Shown: positions 34,464 through 43,548 of the stretch, piece by piece
Layout of the letters: the number at the start of each line of letters is the position of its first letter
How positions within the stretch are numbered: the first letter of the stretch is position 1
Assembly: GCA_002406015.1 (NCBI GenBank)
Contig: DHMX01000005.1
Coordinates: forward strand, 1-64,000
Reading direction: 5' to 3'
Source of the DNA: Lachnospiraceae bacterium UBA4631
Lineage (GTDB): Bacteria; Bacillota; Clostridia; Lachnospirales; Lachnospiraceae
DNA: 64,000 nt
The notes under the pieces: model-generated
Seen by the model: the letters and a program-made list of their open reading frames with translations, nothing else
What the model was told of the DNA's origin: nothing
The model's database searches: none
Position numbers and translations under genes: made by a program

Positions 34464-34600
34464 TCACTCAATAAATCCTTCCTCTCTATAGTCCTCTTCA
34501 TGAATGTATATAGCATAAGCAGTTTTTAATTTTGAAAATCCCCAGTGTTCATATATATTAGGCTTATCACAAATATCAATGGATGTATTATATAAGTTCC
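34464..34600 (-). other. Small coding-like segment overlapping the end of lysR1
   Basis: In the minus strand a frame open for about 46 codons ends at 34464 and contains IDICDKPNIYEHWGFSKLK and EEDYREEGFIE. The composition is protein-like, but the only start seen is TTG within the lysR1 end. It may be a small gene or a leftover fragment. I do not recognise it. Confidence 0.35.
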
Positions 34601-35502
34601 TTTTCCCGATACTTTCCAAGTTCTTCTATGTACATTTCTCCTATATCACTTAACTTATGATTTTTCCTTATTATATATCCAATCGTCAACGGATCTTCTT
34701 CCTTTAATTTTATAGTTACAAATCCATCCCTAAGCGTAATACTTTCTGTCATAATTCCGGTTCCTATAGAATATCCATTGAGCTTTGCCATAATCTCCGA
34801 AGAAGTTGCCCTGTCATTTGATTTGATAAGCTTATCAAATTCATAATCCCCCAGTGCTTCTTCTGATAAATAAAAATCACTGTCACTGCTCTGGTCAAAG
34901 CTTACACAAGGGTATTCTTTCAAATCCTCTAACGAAATCTCTTGCTTTTCGGCAAGCGGATGATCTTTCCACAAGTATACAAATGTATCACGAACCATAA
35001 GCGGATAAAACTCCAGCTGATATTCCCGAAACAGTTTTTTAAGGATATTCTGGTTACTTTTTGAGTATGCAATAATTCCAATTTCACTTTTCAGATTCTT
35101 CACATTCATCAATACTTCATCTGTTCTGGTTTCATGAATCGAATATACAAATCGCTCAGAATTAAATTTTTTTACTGTGTTTACAAATGCATGTACGGCA
35201 AATACATAATGCTGCATAGACACAGAAAAATGCTTTTTATTTTTATCTTTTTCAATGTATCTGTACTCAATAAGCTCATATTGACTGACAGCCTGTTTTG
35301 CATACACAAGAAACTCGCTTCCCTGTTCCGATAGTGCGATTCCCTTATTATTTCGTTCAAAAATCTTAATTCCAAGCTCTTCCTCTAGTTCATGAATCGT
35401 AGCAGAAAGTGCAGGCTGAGATACAAACAGTTTACTGGCAGCCTCTCTCATCGACGAAGAACCCGCTATTGCCAAAACATATTTTAGTTGTAAGATTGTC
35501 AT
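34588..35502 (-). CDS. LysR-family regulator, copy 1
   Basis: A 304-residue LysR-type regulator: winged helix at the N-terminus (SSMREAASKLFVSQPALSATI, residues 11-31) and an inducer-binding domain. It is about the same length as, and clearly paralogous to, LysR2; both share VSMQHY and NDRATS/LL segments. It is last in the cgs-patB-cysE-lysR1 unit and precedes the leader of cysK2. Family members of this kind (CysB/CmbR-like) sense O-acetylserine or homoserine derivatives; sensing here is inference. The start at 35502 has AGGTGA nearby. Confidence 0.85.
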   Translation of the reverse strand: MTILQLKYVLAIAGSSSMREAASKLFVSQPALSATIHELEEELGIKIFERNNKGIALSEQGSEFLVYAKQAVSQYELIEYRYIEKDKNKKHFSVSMQHYVFAVHAFVNTVKKFNSERFVYSIHETRTDEVLMNVKNLKSEIGIIAYSKSNQNILKKLFREYQLEFYPLMVRDTFVYLWKDHPLAEKQEISLEDLKEYPCVSFDQSSDSDFYLSEEALGDYEFDKLIKSNDRATSSEIMAKLNGYSIGTGIMTESITLRDGFVTIKLKEEDPLTIGYIIRKNHKLSDIGEMYIEELGKYREKELI

Positions 35503-35532
35503 ATATTCACCTGCTTTCATACCTGATTAACG

Positions 35533-36429
35533 CTAATTGCTATACTTTAGTTCCTGCTTTTTTGCACTAACTCTGGTTCCTTTCTCTACAGAATTAACAA
35601 TAAATGTATTTCCACCCACGACAACATCATCACCAATAACGGTTTCTCCACCAAGAATAGATGCTCCGGAATAAATTGTTACATTGTTGCCAATTGTTGG
35701 ATGTCTCTTTTTCCCTCTTAATTTCTGCCCGCCACTGGTTGATAATCCACCCAAGGTCACTCCCTGATAGATTTTAACATGTTCTCCTATTATGGTTGTT
35801 TCTCCAATTACAATTCCGGTGCCATGGTCAATAAAAAAATATTCTCCTATTGTTGCCCCCGGATGAATATCTACCCCCGTAATACCATGTGCATATTCAG
35901 TCATAATACGAGGAATCATAGGAACTTTTAGCTTAGTTAATTCATGTGCAATTCGATAAACCGATATGGCGTATAACCCCGGATAAGAAAATATGATTTC
36001 ATCCTTACTTTCTGCCGCCGGATCGCCTTCATAAGCCGCTTCAATATCTGTTTCAAGAATATTTCTGATATATGGTATTTTCTTCATAAATAGTATAGTA
36101 ATTTTCTTTGCTTTTTCCTCTAATTCCTGCTCATTATCAGCATCATCTTCCCGACAGTATTTTAAAGCAATCATAATTTGTTTTTTTAAATGAAAAATGA
36201 CATCCTCTATTGTGGCTGACATATTATTTTTCAAACTGTATATTTTATAGACTTTATCATTATAATAACCGGGATATAGAATCTTCAGCAACTTTTCCAC
36301 TATATCTACAATAGCTTTTTTATCCGGTTGATTATAAATGTCAATCTTATTTACAGTTCTTTCATCATCATAATCCGAAATAATCATATTGACAACATTA
36401 CTAATCTCCGTATCTTCTGTCTGTTTCAT
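35533..36429 (-). CDS. cysE: Serine O-acetyltransferase
   Basis: A 298-residue enzyme making O-acetylserine, the carbon skeleton used by the cysteine synthases in this cluster. The C-terminal half is a left-handed beta helix of hexapeptide repeats with the active-site region DHGTGIVIGETT, GVTLGG and RHPTIGNN. The N-terminal half is helical and longer than in the minimal CysE. It lies between patB and lysR1 with GAGG 8 bases upstream. Usually feedback-inhibited by cysteine through its C-terminal tail. Confidence 0.9.
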   Translation of the reverse strand: MKQTEDTEISNVVNMIISDYDDERTVNKIDIYNQPDKKAIVDIVEKLLKILYPGYYNDKVYKIYSLKNNMSATIEDVIFHLKKQIMIALKYCREDDADNEQELEEKAKKITILFMKKIPYIRNILETDIEAAYEGDPAAESKDEIIFSYPGLYAISVYRIAHELTKLKVPMIPRIMTEYAHGITGVDIHPGATIGEYFFIDHGTGIVIGETTIIGEHVKIYQGVTLGGLSTSGGQKLRGKKRHPTIGNNVTIYSGASILGGETVIGDDVVVGGNTFIVNSVEKGTRVSAKKQELKYSN

Positions 36430-36475
36430 TATCTAATCCTCAGCTTTCTTTAAAATAGATTATATTTTCAAATCA

Positions 36476-37651
36476 TCATAAAATTTTTCGAATCCTTTCA
36501 AGACATTCTGTTACAATTTTTCTGGGTGCCGCCACATTAATTCGTTGGAATCCTGCCCCTGTGTTTCCAAATATCTTTCCGCTATCCAGCCAGAGCTTCG
36601 CCTCATATATGATTCTATGCTCCAACTCTTCAACTTCAATTCCGGTTCCCCGAAAATCCAGCCAGAGCAGATATGTTCCTTCTCCGTCAATCACCTTTAC
36701 GCCCGGCATATATTCTTCAACATATTTTCTTACGTATTCGATATTTTCCTGAACGTATGCCATCATTTTCTCATACCATTCATCGCCTTTTTCATAGGCA
36801 GCCTTCGTTGCTACTAACCCCAATACACCCAATTGGCTAATTCCGGCAGCATCAACTTCATGTCGAAATCTATGTTTCAGCTTTTTATTGGGAATAAATA
36901 TATTGGATATTAGCATACTTGCCAGATTAAAGGTTTTACTCGAAGATGTGCAAATAACAGATATATCCTCATATTCTTTCTTCACGGAAGCAAACACAGT
37001 ATGTTCTCCCTTAAATACAAAATCATTATGAATCTCATCACTGACTACAATAACACCATATTTTAAACATATATCTCCAATTTTAGTTAACTCTTCCCGG
37101 GTAAACACTCTTCCGGACGGATTATGCGGATTGCATAGAAGAAACAGCTTAATATGATGTTCCACAATTTTCTTTTCAAAATCTTCAAAGTCAATATGAT
37201 AGCGGTTATCTGTTCCCAGATATAAATCATTGCTGACAATTACCCTTTCGTTATCTTCAATTACCTCCGAAAATGGATAGTATACAGGCTGCTGAATTAA
37301 AACGCAGTCTCCCACTTCAGTAAAGGCTTTTACAGACATTGCAAGTGCAAATACCACTCCCGGAGTTTTAATAAGCCAACCCGGTTCAACATTCCAGTTA
37401 TGACGTCTGCTCATCCAACCTGCTACTGCACGAAAATATTCTTCCTGCACTTCGCTGTATCCAAAAATTCCATGTCTTGTTCTTTCTATCACAGCATCTT
37501 CCACATAAGAAGATGTCCTAAAATCCATATCCGCCACCCAAAGAGGCAATACATCCTCCGGCATACCTCTCCTTTGGGCAAAATCATATTTTAAACAATC
37601 TGTTCCTTTTCGTTGAATTATCTCATCAAAGTTTAAATTTCTTTCCGGCAC
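36476..37651 (-). CDS. PatB/MalY-type cystathionine beta-lyase
   Basis: A 391-residue fold-type I PLP aminotransferase-like lyase. The PLP Lys is in SSSKTFNLAS and LWVADMDFRT near residue 37 is the PatB/MalY hallmark. Such enzymes cleave C-S bonds in cystathionine or cysteine conjugates, giving homocysteine, H2S or thiols with pyruvate and ammonia. I read a GTG start at 37651; AAAGG lies 10 bases upstream. It follows the cystathionine gene and precedes cysE, linking thiol release with cysteine synthesis. Confidence 0.88.
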   Translation of the reverse strand: MPERNLNFDEIIQRKGTDCLKYDFAQRRGMPEDVLPLWVADMDFRTSSYVEDAVIERTRHGIFGYSEVQEEYFRAVAGWMSRRHNWNVEPGWLIKTPGVVFALAMSVKAFTEVGDCVLIQQPVYYPFSEVIEDNERVIVSNDLYLGTDNRYHIDFEDFEKKIVEHHIKLFLLCNPHNPSGRVFTREELTKIGDICLKYGVIVVSDEIHNDFVFKGEHTVFASVKKEYEDISVICTSSSKTFNLASMLISNIFIPNKKLKHRFRHEVDAAGISQLGVLGLVATKAAYEKGDEWYEKMMAYVQENIEYVRKYVEEYMPGVKVIDGEGTYLLWLDFRGTGIEVEELEHRIIYEAKLWLDSGKIFGNTGAGFQRINVAAPRKIVTECLERIRKIL

Positions 37652-37716
37652 TCAAATCAATCCTTTCCTTTTGCATTAATTTCATAAATCACGCGTGTTC
37701 TTTGCCAAATCATATA

Positions 37717-38868
37717 CTATTCTAATTCCTGAAATACATCTGATAACTCCGCCAGCAAATCCTCAATGTCTTCAATTCCAACGGATAACCGAAGTGTACC
37801 GGGAGTAATTCCGTTCTTAAGACGTACATCCTCCGGTACATCCGCATGGGTCTGCGTCGTTGGATAAGTAATTAATGTTTCGACTCCTCCAAGACTCTCT
37901 GCAAATTTAATCATCCTTACACGTTCCAGAATATTTAATGCATGTTCTTTTGTATCCACATCGAACGTAATCATAGAACCAAATCCTCTTGCCTGCTTTT
38001 TTATTACTTCATATCCGGGGTGTTCTGGCAATCCAGGATAATACACATTTTTAACAATCCTTTGCTCCTTCAGCCATTTTGCTATTATTATTGCATTCTC
38101 CTGTGATTTTTCCATGCGTATTCCAAGCGTTTTAATCCCCCGTAAAATTAACCAGCTGTCAAAGGGAGGAAGCCCTGCCCCGGTTGTCTTAATCAGAAAA
38201 CGAAGCTTTTCTCTTACCTCCTCGTTATTCGTCACAATAAAGCCGGCCAAAGTATCATTATGACCACCCAAAAATTTTGTTCCACTATGTATAACGACAT
38301 CCGCTCCCAGTTTTAACGGATTTTGAAAATACGGAGACAAAAATGTATTATCAACAATCAGCAAAATATTATATTTCTTTGCAATCCTTGCAATAGCAGA
38401 AATATCCGATACATTCATCATTGGATTTGTCGGTGTTTCAATGTAAATTGCTTTTGTGTTTTCCTTAATAGCTCCCTCTATATCATCCTTTGAACAATTA
38501 AGATAGGTAAACTCATAGTTGTTCTTTTTAGAAATATTATCAAACAACCGAATGCTCCCGCCATATAAATCCGCCTCAACGACAAAATGGTCACCCGGCT
38601 TAAATATCTCCATTAGCAGAGTAATTGCAGCCATTCCGGTCGAAAGTGCAAACGCATCAACCCCACCTTCCAAGCTGGCAACCACCTTCTCTAAATGTTC
38701 TCTGGTAGGATTTTGTAATCTGCTGTAATCATATCCGGTACTTCTTCCAACACCGGGATGTGCATACGTTGCTGTCTGATAGATGGGATAGCTTATTGCA
38801 CCATAGTTTTCCGTTTTCCCTTCCGTTTCTTCTAAATGCAGGCAACATGTATTGAGTCCTCTATTCAT
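37717..38868 (-). CDS. Cystathionine gamma-synthase / gamma-lyase
   Basis: A 383-residue Cys/Met-metabolism PLP enzyme, standard length for this family. The PLP Lys is in IHSGTKFLGGHND; SRLQNPTRE and ETPTNPMM are conserved. It exchanges the gamma substituent of homoserine esters with cysteine, or breaks down cystathionine; synthase and lyase cannot be told apart by eye. The start at 38868 has AGGAG 8 bases upstream; an upstream in-frame extension of 49 residues is not supported. It leads the patB-cysE-lysR1 unit and probably feeds methionine. Confidence 0.9.
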   Translation of the reverse strand: MNRGLNTCCLHLEETEGKTENYGAISYPIYQTATYAHPGVGRSTGYDYSRLQNPTREHLEKVVASLEGGVDAFALSTGMAAITLLMEIFKPGDHFVVEADLYGGSIRLFDNISKKNNYEFTYLNCSKDDIEGAIKENTKAIYIETPTNPMMNVSDISAIARIAKKYNILLIVDNTFLSPYFQNPLKLGADVVIHSGTKFLGGHNDTLAGFIVTNNEEVREKLRFLIKTTGAGLPPFDSWLILRGIKTLGIRMEKSQENAIIIAKWLKEQRIVKNVYYPGLPEHPGYEVIKKQARGFGSMITFDVDTKEHALNILERVRMIKFAESLGGVETLITYPTTQTHADVPEDVRLKNGITPGTLRLSVGIEDIEDLLAELSDVFQELE

Positions 38869-38991
38869 CCATCTCACTCCTATAAGTTTTATTTTCTTAA
38901 ATATAATTTTAAAGTAAAGTTTATCACCAAAGAAAAGTCCTGCATAATCTGAACATTCTATTATAGAATATAGAAAATAACTATAACCCCA

Positions 38992-39032
38992 AAACAGCAT
39001 CACTAAGGAATCCACTCCCTGTGATGCTGTTT
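38992..39032 (-). terminator. Terminator after lysR2
   Basis: AAACAGCATCAC and GTGATGCTGTTT form a perfect 12-bp stem with a 17-base loop; TTTT follows on the minus strand. It lies 13 bases past the lysR2 stop. Confidence 0.75.
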
Positions 39033-39044
39033 CACATAAATAAT

Positions 39045-39956
39045 CTATCTTAAAACCTTTTCTTTATACTTACTAAGTTCTGCGATATATTTTTCACCGA
39101 GTTTACTTAACACAGAAGTTTTTCTTGAAATATACCCTATCGTCATCTTCTCATCCGTTTGTAGCTTAACCGCACAATAATCCGTTCCATTTAAATCCTC
39201 GCAAATAATGCCGGAACATAAAGTATATCCATTTATCCCGACCATAAGATTAAGTAACGTTGCCCTGTCATTCGCACGTACCAATCTCTTATATTCATAT
39301 GTGCTTAATACTTCTTCCGCAAAATAAAATGAATTATAATCTCCCTGTGCAAATGCAAGACATGGGTATTCATCAAGATCACTCATTGTAATTTCCTTAT
39401 TACCTGCCAATGGATTCTTTTTACTCATATATGCATATATCCCACATTCAAATAACGGTGTAAATGACAAACCCGCCTCATTAAAAATCTTTTCAAGAAC
39501 AGTTCTGTTATAATCATTCAGGTATAATACACCTATTTCACTTTTCTGATTTTTTACATTCTCTATCACTTCGTATGTTTTCGTTTCATGAATTTCAAAC
39601 TCATATTCATCCATTCCATATTGATTAATTACCTCTACAAATGCATTTACAGCAAAGGTATAATGCTGCATTGATACATGGAAGGTTCTCTTTATATTAT
39701 TTTTCGATATATATTTTGCATCCAAAATATCATATTGCTCAACAACCGATTTTGCATATCCTAAAAATTCTGTACCTTTCACAGTTAACGATATTCCAGT
39801 TTTATTACGAAGAAATATATCAAATCCAATCTCCTGTTCAAGAGATTTTAGTGTTGCAGTAAGACTTGGTTGTGAAACAAACAGTTTTTTTGCTGCTTCA
39901 TTTATTGAGTTTTCCTTTGATAAAGCAATTACATATTTTAACTGGTTTAGTGTCAT
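39045..39956 (-). CDS. LysR-family regulator, copy 2
   Basis: A 303-residue LysR-type regulator with an N-terminal winged helix (NSINEAAKKLFVSQPSLTATL) and an inducer-binding domain. It is the paralogue of LysR1 and probably recognises a similar operator. It is transcribed alone ahead of the cystathionine-gene unit and ends in a terminator, so it may activate that unit in trans. Two LysR proteins in one cluster suggest two signals, for example O-acetylserine and a thioether or methionine precursor. Confidence 0.85.
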   Translation of the reverse strand: MTLNQLKYVIALSKENSINEAAKKLFVSQPSLTATLKSLEQEIGFDIFLRNKTGISLTVKGTEFLGYAKSVVEQYDILDAKYISKNNIKRTFHVSMQHYTFAVNAFVEVINQYGMDEYEFEIHETKTYEVIENVKNQKSEIGVLYLNDYNRTVLEKIFNEAGLSFTPLFECGIYAYMSKKNPLAGNKEITMSDLDEYPCLAFAQGDYNSFYFAEEVLSTYEYKRLVRANDRATLLNLMVGINGYTLCSGIICEDLNGTDYCAVKLQTDEKMTIGYISRKTSVLSKLGEKYIAELSKYKEKVLR

Positions 39957-40418
39957 TTCACATCTTTCTCCATTCTACTACAATATATTTAGTCAATTCA
40001 TATATCTGCCCGTAATCATTGAACTGTCATCTCCATAAATATCCTATTTTTCCCATTGTTTCTATAGGATTTATTTTACTAGGCAGTCCAAACAATGTCA
40101 ACCTGAATATTGGATATGTTGACTTAAGATGGAATGAAAAATTGGTGTACTGTTCGAACTCTTCCCGAGGTTTTTATCAGCTCCTCTCAAATGCTGATAA
40201 TTCCTATATTTCTGATATATCTATTTCACGAAATATCGTTCTTTTCACATCATTTTCAAAACTTTTAGTAGCAGATTAGTTGCAGTATCTGTCACCGGAG
40301 CATTCTCCACTGGCATGATATGATCTACTTTTTTATTACTCACAATGAATCATCAACAGGGGCTTGCAGGCGCATACTTTGTACCTGCTGCCGCACCCAA
40401 AACGAAAGGAGCAAAACC
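39957..40418. other. Intergenic stretch with possible oriT-like repeat
   Basis: No gene with a ribosome site is seen. Near the right end, GCAGG (40366) and CCTGC (40384-40388) flank a TAC-TTT-GTA core just before the MobC-like gene, a location where mobilisation origins occur. A short plus-strand frame at 40019-40279 has no ribosome site and no recognisable motif. Confidence 0.3.
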
Positions 40419-40850
40419 ATGAGCAACAAACATAAAAAACCAACCATCAGCTTCAGAATAACTGACGCTGAACGAAAACAAATCGAAGCCCGTATTCTTG
40501 CCAGCGGAATGATGAAGAAAGATTATTTTGTCCGTTCCTGCATCTACAACCGCATCTGCGTTGTTGGCAAGAAAGAAACTATATATCCACTAGTACAAAC
40601 TGTAAATGCACTGTATCTGCAATTTGGTATGTATGAGCCTGCCACAGACTCCGTCATTGTCAATGCCGGTGAGAACTCCGTTCTTATTATCCGTTGTAAG
40701 GAATGTAATTCCTCCGTTACTTTTGATGACCCGAATGATATTGTTTATCTTTACCGATTAGCAGAGGAAACACCTCTACTATATGTCAAACTTGCATTGA
40801 AAGAAAACGGATTGCAGGATTATGTGGATGCTATGAATGAATTTAATTGA
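40419..40850 (+). CDS. MobC-like mobilisation protein
   Basis: A 143-residue protein with a ribbon-helix-helix-like N-terminus (PTISFRITDAERKQIEARIL) resembling the relaxosome accessory proteins of mobilisable plasmids and conjugative elements. No relaxase follows, so mobilisation would need help or is lost. The start at 40419 has AAAGGAG upstream. It marks debris of a mobile element at the right end of the island. Confidence 0.6.
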   Translation: MSNKHKKPTISFRITDAERKQIEARILASGMMKKDYFVRSCIYNRICVVGKKETIYPLVQTVNALYLQFGMYEPATDSVIVNAGENSVLIIRCKECNSSVTFDDPNDIVYLYRLAEETPLLYVKLALKENGLQDYVDAMNEFN

Positions 40851-40886
40851 TTTTTCCCAAATTGAGGAAGCATTCTATTTTGAGTC

Positions 40887-40927
40887 AGTCTCATCGGTCT
40901 CAAGAATATTTTGAGACCGGTGAGACT
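40887..40927. terminator. Strong inverted repeat between converging genes
   Basis: AGTCTCATCGGTCTCAA pairs with TTGAGACCGGTGAGACT (17 pairs, one T-G) around a 7-base loop. It lies between the MobC-like gene and the end of the AbiEii gene. There is no long T-tract, so it may be a terminator or an element end. Confidence 0.5.
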
Positions 40928-40952
40928 ATTACATTTACAATACGCTTAATAC

Positions 40953-41783
40953 CTATATTAACTTCAATAATGCCTGCACTTGTTCGTAAGCATCCCTCTT
41001 GGTCATTTCTATACTTTCTTCATCCTCTAAATCCACAAAATCCGCCACATCTTTGGGACCGGCATGATTTTCAGAAGCAAATTTACCTGCTAATTTAGCT
41101 TTCGCTTCTATTACAATATTTTTGTCCCTTACAGGTTCAAATTCTTTTGCCAGCTCTCTTACTCCACCAATATAATGCTTGATGATAAAGTAAATATCAT
41201 AAGCATCCTTTGCTTTTCCTCTGCCCATTGCTGCAGTTTTCATTATTATATAAGGAACTACAGCTACAACACTGACATTCGCAACATCTGTTGCTCCATC
41301 CGGGCGTTCTGCCTCCACACTAATCTTCTGTGCCGGGAATTCAAATGCAAAATTACCGCCTGTGGCCTTTAATGCCTTAATGCCCTGCACATGCTGGCTT
41401 CTTCTCTTCGGTTGGGTACCACCGTACATTCCTGCTAAAATATCTACATCTACATCATAAGATATTCCGTCCACTATCACTGTCTTTACAAAGGAAAAGT
41501 ATTTTTCCGGATGCTCCTTGTATCCGTTTTTCTGAAGTATCCTCGACATATTCTGATAGCCTTCATCCTGCAAAGTCAGATGATTAATCATAATATCTAC
41601 ATCCACACTTCCCACATGACCTTCTTCCGGAAACATTAAATCCGGAACCCAGCCTCCTACCACACGGATTTCATCTTCATATTCCTCAAAAATATTAACC
41701 AACTCTACCAAAACTCTATGTGCAGCCCGCTTCTGACCTTCCGAATAGTCTACGCTGCTTTTCAAGTCTTCATCTCTTATCAT
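40953..41783 (-). CDS. AbiEii-family nucleotidyltransferase toxin
   Basis: A 276-residue nucleotidyltransferase-fold protein of the AbiEii/AbiGii type IV toxin family. The catalytic-type Asp pair is in GSVDVDIMIN and VDVDILAG follows; KDAYDIYFIIKHY is in the C-terminal half. Such toxins block growth, for example by modifying tRNA or during phage infection. Its start overlaps the AbiEi gene by 4 bases, so the two are translationally coupled, as in abortive-infection pairs. The usual GS motif is replaced by GGW. Confidence 0.75.
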   Translation of the reverse strand: MIRDEDLKSSVDYSEGQKRAAHRVLVELVNIFEEYEDEIRVVGGWVPDLMFPEEGHVGSVDVDIMINHLTLQDEGYQNMSRILQKNGYKEHPEKYFSFVKTVIVDGISYDVDVDILAGMYGGTQPKRRSQHVQGIKALKATGGNFAFEFPAQKISVEAERPDGATDVANVSVVAVVPYIIMKTAAMGRGKAKDAYDIYFIIKHYIGGVRELAKEFEPVRDKNIVIEAKAKLAGKFASENHAGPKDVADFVDLEDEESIEMTKRDAYEQVQALLKLI

Positions 41784-42802
41784 CTAAGTATCTCCTTTTT
41801 CAAAACCGCATTCGCCATTTCCTCTCCCCTACCCTTTATCTGCATACAATCCAAATATATTTGCAGAGGGGATACTACTGCAGAATCACCAATCACCCTA
41901 TAATCCTTGATATAGGAATCGTTCTCTAATGGAAAAATAACCACATTAGAACCACTGTTTACCTCTTTCATATCCAAATATCGAATTGCTTCCTGAATAT
42001 CCTCCGGTGCGATATAAACATGTACCTTATTGTAACGCACCACCGGCGTATAACGCACTCCACCGGACAATCCGGTAAGATAAGAATCAATTCCCATATC
42101 TATCTTTAGTTTTTTCAATCGTTCCTCAATAACAGAGATATTATCTAAACTATAACAAGCATAGGATGTTATTTCTTTTTTACCATAATCCCTGCTCCAT
42201 TCCAACAAGAGTGATTCCGGATCAATAACCTTATAACCATCTGGCAGTTTTTCTGCCCATGCATTTTCCACCAGAACTTTCATCAGTTTTGATACCTGTC
42301 CAATGCTGCATTTTACCTTTTCCGATAGATATTTAAGCTTCCATACCTTTGTTACATCCGCAAACAACTCACGCAAAATACAGGAAGACACCACGGAAGT
42401 CCTTTCAAATATGGACACGGACCTTTGCTCTTTGGGTCTTGGATTCTTATTTCCTTTTTCAGACAAATAAATAGAATGACCTACAAACCAACAGTTTCCT
42501 GCATAGTCAAAATAACCCATTCCGTTATCTTCACATATTTGTGCAGTTCTTTCTGAAATATATGGAGCAACCAAAATGTTAACTTCCTGACTTTGATTCT
42601 GCTTTTCAATCAATCTAATGATTGTAGAAGGAAATACCCTATTCAAGAAGCAGGCATTTATTTGAAACTCATACCCATCATCCATCTCCACAGATGCAAT
42701 AAAACCATCTTCTGTCCTGTGGACAACTTCATACTTCTGAATATTTGGAAGTTTTAAAAACTTATTCTCTACACATTCTAATCCAATTCTATCCATTTTC
42801 AC
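41780..42802 (-). CDS. AbiEi-family antitoxin/regulator
   Basis: A 340-residue protein with winged-helix features in the middle (KYLSEKVKCSIGQVSKLMK) and a C-terminal domain like type IV AbiEi antitoxins. It precedes the AbiEii toxin with a 4-base overlap. The frame begins at GTG 42802; an ATG at 42796 is also possible. TTTCACT repeats at the promoter suggest that it represses its own operon. Confidence 0.7.
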   Translation of the reverse strand: MKMDRIGLECVENKFLKLPNIQKYEVVHRTEDGFIASVEMDDGYEFQINACFLNRVFPSTIIRLIEKQNQSQEVNILVAPYISERTAQICEDNGMGYFDYAGNCWFVGHSIYLSEKGNKNPRPKEQRSVSIFERTSVVSSCILRELFADVTKVWKLKYLSEKVKCSIGQVSKLMKVLVENAWAEKLPDGYKVIDPESLLLEWSRDYGKKEITSYACYSLDNISVIEERLKKLKIDMGIDSYLTGLSGGVRYTPVVRYNKVHVYIAPEDIQEAIRYLDMKEVNSGSNVVIFPLENDSYIKDYRVIGDSAVVSPLQIYLDCMQIKGRGEEMANAVLKKEILR

Positions 42803-42836
42803 TCATATCACCACTTTCATTCCTGTAGTGAAACTT

Positions 42837-42865
42837 ATTATATCAGTGAAATTCAATCAAGTCAA
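42837..42865 (-). promoter_or_regulatory. AbiE operon promoter and repeats
   Basis: Minus-strand TTGACT (42865-42860) and TATAAT (42842-42837) are 17 bases apart. TTTCACT occurs between them and again just downstream, with related AGTGAAA near the start codon; these could be antitoxin binding sites. Confidence 0.65.
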
Positions 42866-42879
42866 CTAAGTCTTTCTCC

Positions 42880-43091
42880 AGCAGATAATTTGCCAAGGGA
42901 ACACCGCTGTTGCATATGAAGGCGCTTTCCTGGATTGCATCTTATTCTCTGTCAATATTGCTCATGAACTGCTTTTAATGATTGATGAATGGCACCAACA
43001 AAAGTCTATAGCAGAAAAGGGAGAAGCAAGCAAAGAATATTCGTGTCATATATTGCAATATTATTTAAAATATTCGTGTCAATTAGTGTAA
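42880..43091 (+). pseudogene. Gene fragment
   Basis: A plus-strand frame runs open for about 70 codons to a TAA at 43089-43091 and contains FLDCILFSVNIAHELLLMID and WHQQKSIAEKGEA. It has no ribosome site or start. Near its end ATATTCGTGTCA is directly repeated. I do not recognise the protein; it looks like the tail of a gene lost by rearrangement. Confidence 0.4.
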
Positions 43092-43167
43092 GAATTACAT
43101 TAAATTTCGTTGATTTTTACACGAACTTTTGCCATGCTATGCTTAGTAACTTCAAGGAGGGCTGATT

Positions 43168-43505
43168 ATGTACAGAAAAATTATGGGTTTCTTAGAAGCA
43201 TGGAAAGATAATGTTCACCGCAAATCAGACTTGCCTATGATAATATAACTGTTCAACTTTCCATTAACGGCTATAGTACCTACTATTGGGAGTCCGAACG
43301 TGGAGCTGAAATTGATTTTGTCATTCAGCGTGACGGGCAGCTTATTCCGATTGAGGTCAAATCTGCCGATAACACCAGAGCTAAGAGCTTAAAAGTCTAC
43401 ATAGACACCTATAAGCCTGCTTATGCAATCAAGCTTTCCACCAAAAACTTCGGCTATACAGACAACAAAAAGATAGTTCCTCTCTATGCCGCATTTTGTA
43501 TCTGA
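43168..43505 (+). pseudogene. Deleted DUF4143/AAA ATPase gene
   Basis: The first 20 codons (MYRKIMGFLEAWKDNVHRK) are the usual N-terminus of an ATP-binding DUF4143 protein. They then jump out of frame to its C-terminus (YYWESERGAELDFVIQ, LIPIEVKSADN, LYAAFCI). The P-loop and the middle 300 or so residues are missing. AAGGAGG precedes the start by about 10 bases. A GCAACATA/TATGTTGC inverted repeat follows at 43515-43554. Confidence 0.8.
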
Positions 43506-43548
43506 AATGAATATTGCAACATAATGCCCACTGAAAATGTGGACACTA

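Noticed and set aside
38869..39015. 49-residue N-terminal extension of the cystathionine enzyme
   Set aside because: AGGAG is placed properly only for the start at 38868, which gives the standard family length; the extension covers the promoter and the lysR2 terminator.
40019..40279. 86-codon ORF upstream of the MobC-like gene
   Set aside because: No ribosome site before the start and no recognisable domain; possibly a fragment at most.
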